A DNA stretch of 64,000 nucleotides from Geobacter argillaceus (lineage in GTDB: Bacteria > Desulfobacterota > Desulfuromonadia > Geobacterales > DSM-12255): positions 135,327 through 199,326 of the forward strand of contig NZ_VLLN01000003.1 in assembly GCF_007830735.1 (NCBI RefSeq), in the 5' to 3' direction. The notes beneath the pieces are model-generated. The model had not been told where the DNA came from and did not search any database. It was given only the letters and a program-made list of their open reading frames with translations. Shown piece by piece: positions 62,905-64,000 of this stretch (positions within the stretch are counted from its first letter, which is position 1; each line of letters begins with the position of its first letter). A program made the translations under genes and the position numbers.

Positions 62905-63247
62905 AGGCCACCTCACTATTAGTCTCTTACCCCAGCCACTACATTAAACTTTATACGATTATGAATTATGTCAACCAATCGAGGACATATTTAGCTGAGC
63001 CATACCCGTTGTAACCGGCTTTTTCATTGCCCTACATCTAGCGCCGGCGTCGGCAAGGTGCAACAAAGTCAAGCAATTAGGATGCCGCCGACCGGATAAA
63101 GGGAATCAGCTGTAATTCCAGCGCATTTTAAGAAACAACACCATCATTGCGCAAATAGTTCATGGTTAGCAGCGAGCAACGAGCTGTTGCTATGCAAAAT
63201 TTTCAGGGCTAGCACTGTAGCCGTCAGCTGTGCCCACACCAGGCCGA
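62905..63247. other. Long leader/promoter region between the activator gene and pilY1
   Basis: About 340 bp without genes. Contains the -24/-12 type promoter at 63071-63088 and, downstream of it on the minus strand, several short complementary blocks (TTGCC/GGCAA, CCGGC/GCCGG) that could fold in the about 157-nt leader of pilY1. No known riboswitch consensus recognised. Confidence 0.45.
63071..63088 (-). promoter_or_regulatory. Candidate sigma-54 promoter of the pilY1 operon
   Basis: Minus strand GGCA-TCCTAA-TTGCTT: the GG and GC dinucleotides have the required spacing (GG-N10-GC) and the -12 element TTGCT is exact. It lies between the sigma-54 activator gene and pilY1, about 167 bp ahead of the pilY1 ATG. 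Confidence 0.5.
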
Positions 63248-64000
63248 CTATTCGATACCATATTCCTTCAGCTTATACAGCAATGCCCGATGACTTATTT
63301 CCAACAACCGGGCCGCATGGGTCCGGTTACCGTTGGTCTTGTTCAGGGCACGCCTGATCAGTTCCCTCTCCAGAACAATCTCGGATTGTTTGATCGACAG
63401 CGAATCAGCAGCAAGGGCAAAGTGGCCGAGCAGATCATTGTCACCGGCTATCTGAGGCGGCAGGCACTCCAGTCCCAACAAATCATGGTCACAAAGGATA
63501 ACCCCTCGCTCCACCACGTTTTCCAGTTCCCGAATATTGCCCGGCCAGGTGTAGGCAGCCAAAGCTTTGCGGGCCTCGGCAGTACAATTGCCCACAGATT
63601 TGCCAAAGGTGTGGGCGTACTTGTCGATGAAAATATCAATCAGCAGCGGAATGTCTTCCACCCGCTCCCTGAGCGGCGGTAGGGAAATGGTAAAGACATT
63701 GAGCCGAAAAAACAGGTCCTCCCGAAAACGCCCGGCAGCCACCTCCTCATCCAACCGCCTGGCAGTGGCCGAGACCACCCGAACGTTCACCTTTTTCGCC
63801 GTTGTCCCCCCTACCCGCTTGATCTCCTCATCCTGAATCACCCGCAGGAGTTTCACCTGAAGCGACAGCGGCATCTCGCCAATCTCGTCCAGGAACAGGG
63901 TGCCGCCATCCGCCTGCTCGAACAGACCCGCCTTGTCGGAGACGGCATCGGTGAACGCCCCCTTCACATGGCCGAACAGCTCGCTCTCCAGCAGACTCTC
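63248..64000 (-). CDS. Sigma-54-dependent transcriptional activator, C-terminal part (cut by window edge)
   Basis: Partial frame of 250 codons. AAA+ domain: [15 protein letters not shown] (the GAFTGA loop with Asp at position 5), [41 protein letters not shown] (Walker B), [67 protein letters not shown]. It ends in a Fis-type HTH ([35 protein letters not shown]). Likely an NtrC/PilR-type response regulator; the N-terminal receiver would be outside the window. Position suggests control of the pilY1 cluster. Confidence 0.92.
   Translation of the reverse strand, partial: ESLLESELFGHVKGAFTDAVSDKAGLFEQADGGTLFLDEIGEMPLSLQVKLLRVIQDEEIKRVGGTTAKKVNVRVVSATARRLDEEVAAGRFREDLFFRLNVFTISLPPLRERVEDIPLLIDIFIDKYAHTFGKSVGNCTAEARKALAAYTWPGNIRELENVVERGVILCDHDLLGLECLPPQIAGDNDLLGHFALAADSLSIKQSEIVLERELIRRALNKTNGNRTHAARLLEISHRALLYKLKEYGIE

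Noticed and set aside
62905-63070. Possible GEMM (cyclic dinucleotide) riboswitch in the pilY1 leader
   Set aside because: GGGCAA and GCCGG blocks are present, but the order and the conserved GCAAA/tetraloop-receptor pattern of GEMM are not. Only generic folding potential remains.

Overview
The window looks like a chromosomal segment of a Geobacter-type deltaproteobacterium (Geobacterales/Desulfuromonadota). I infer this from the overall gene complement, not from a database search: high GC, a pilMNOPQ block next to aroC-aroB, a minor pilin/PilY1 cluster, a sensor protein with a c-type heme motif, rubrerythrin, and REP palindromes with a RAYT transposase. No rRNA or tRNA gene was seen.

Layout. 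(1) 1-10.6 kb, minus strand: a type I-C CRISPR-Cas locus in the order cas3-cas5c-cas8c(cas11c)-cas7c-[insert]-cas4-[Bro-N]-cas1-[DUF559 fragment]-cas2, followed by a leader-like sequence at the left edge; the array itself must lie outside the window. The operon carries non-cas cargo: a RhuM-family gene, an oppositely oriented RHH-MazF toxin-antitoxin pair with its own promoter and operator, a Bro-N/DinD-like gene coupled to cas1 by an ATGA overlap, and a truncated DUF559 nuclease gene. GC-rich palindromic repeats sit at several of these junctions, and a RAYT gene with REP elements lies just upstream of cas3. (2) 11-22 kb, minus strand: rubrerythrin, a CDF metal transporter, recJ, a TPR protein, secF-secD-yajC, tgt, queA and a SpoIID-like protein. 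(3) 22-33 kb: a heme-motif HD-GYP sensor, two peptide-ABC ATPases, an ArsR-type regulator and rlmI on plus; bioC, bioH, bioF and nudC on minus; a DUF3047 protein and a YtxH protein. (4) 33-43 kb: a flavoprotein, the agmatine-to-putrescine pair aguA-aguB, a DUF2721 protein and a chemoreceptor on plus; glgA, an unrecognised small membrane-protein operon and a Cys-rich mini-protein on minus. (5) 43-64 kb, minus strand: aroQ, roadblock and TPR proteins, aroB, aroC, a lipoprotein, pilQPONM led by a small HTH gene, then an IS630 remnant with a truncated second pilX-like gene, the minor pilin cluster pilX-pilW-pilV-fimT-pilY1 and the C-terminal part of a sigma-54 activator cut by the right edge.

How the genes work together. 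The right end is one type IV pilus region: PilQ is the outer-membrane secretin, PilM/N/O/P the alignment complex, and the minor pilins with PilY1 the priming/tip complex. A -24/-12 type promoter lies in front of pilY1 close to the sigma-54 activator gene. aroQ/aroB/aroC serve the shikimate pathway, bioC/H/F pimelate and biotin synthesis, tgt/queA queuosine modification, and secDF-yajC protein export. The part least explained by standard annotation is the cas operon with Bro-N, RhuM, toxin-antitoxin and DUF559 cargo. Whether this is a functional composite defence/addiction unit or an accumulation of insertions cannot be decided from sequence alone.
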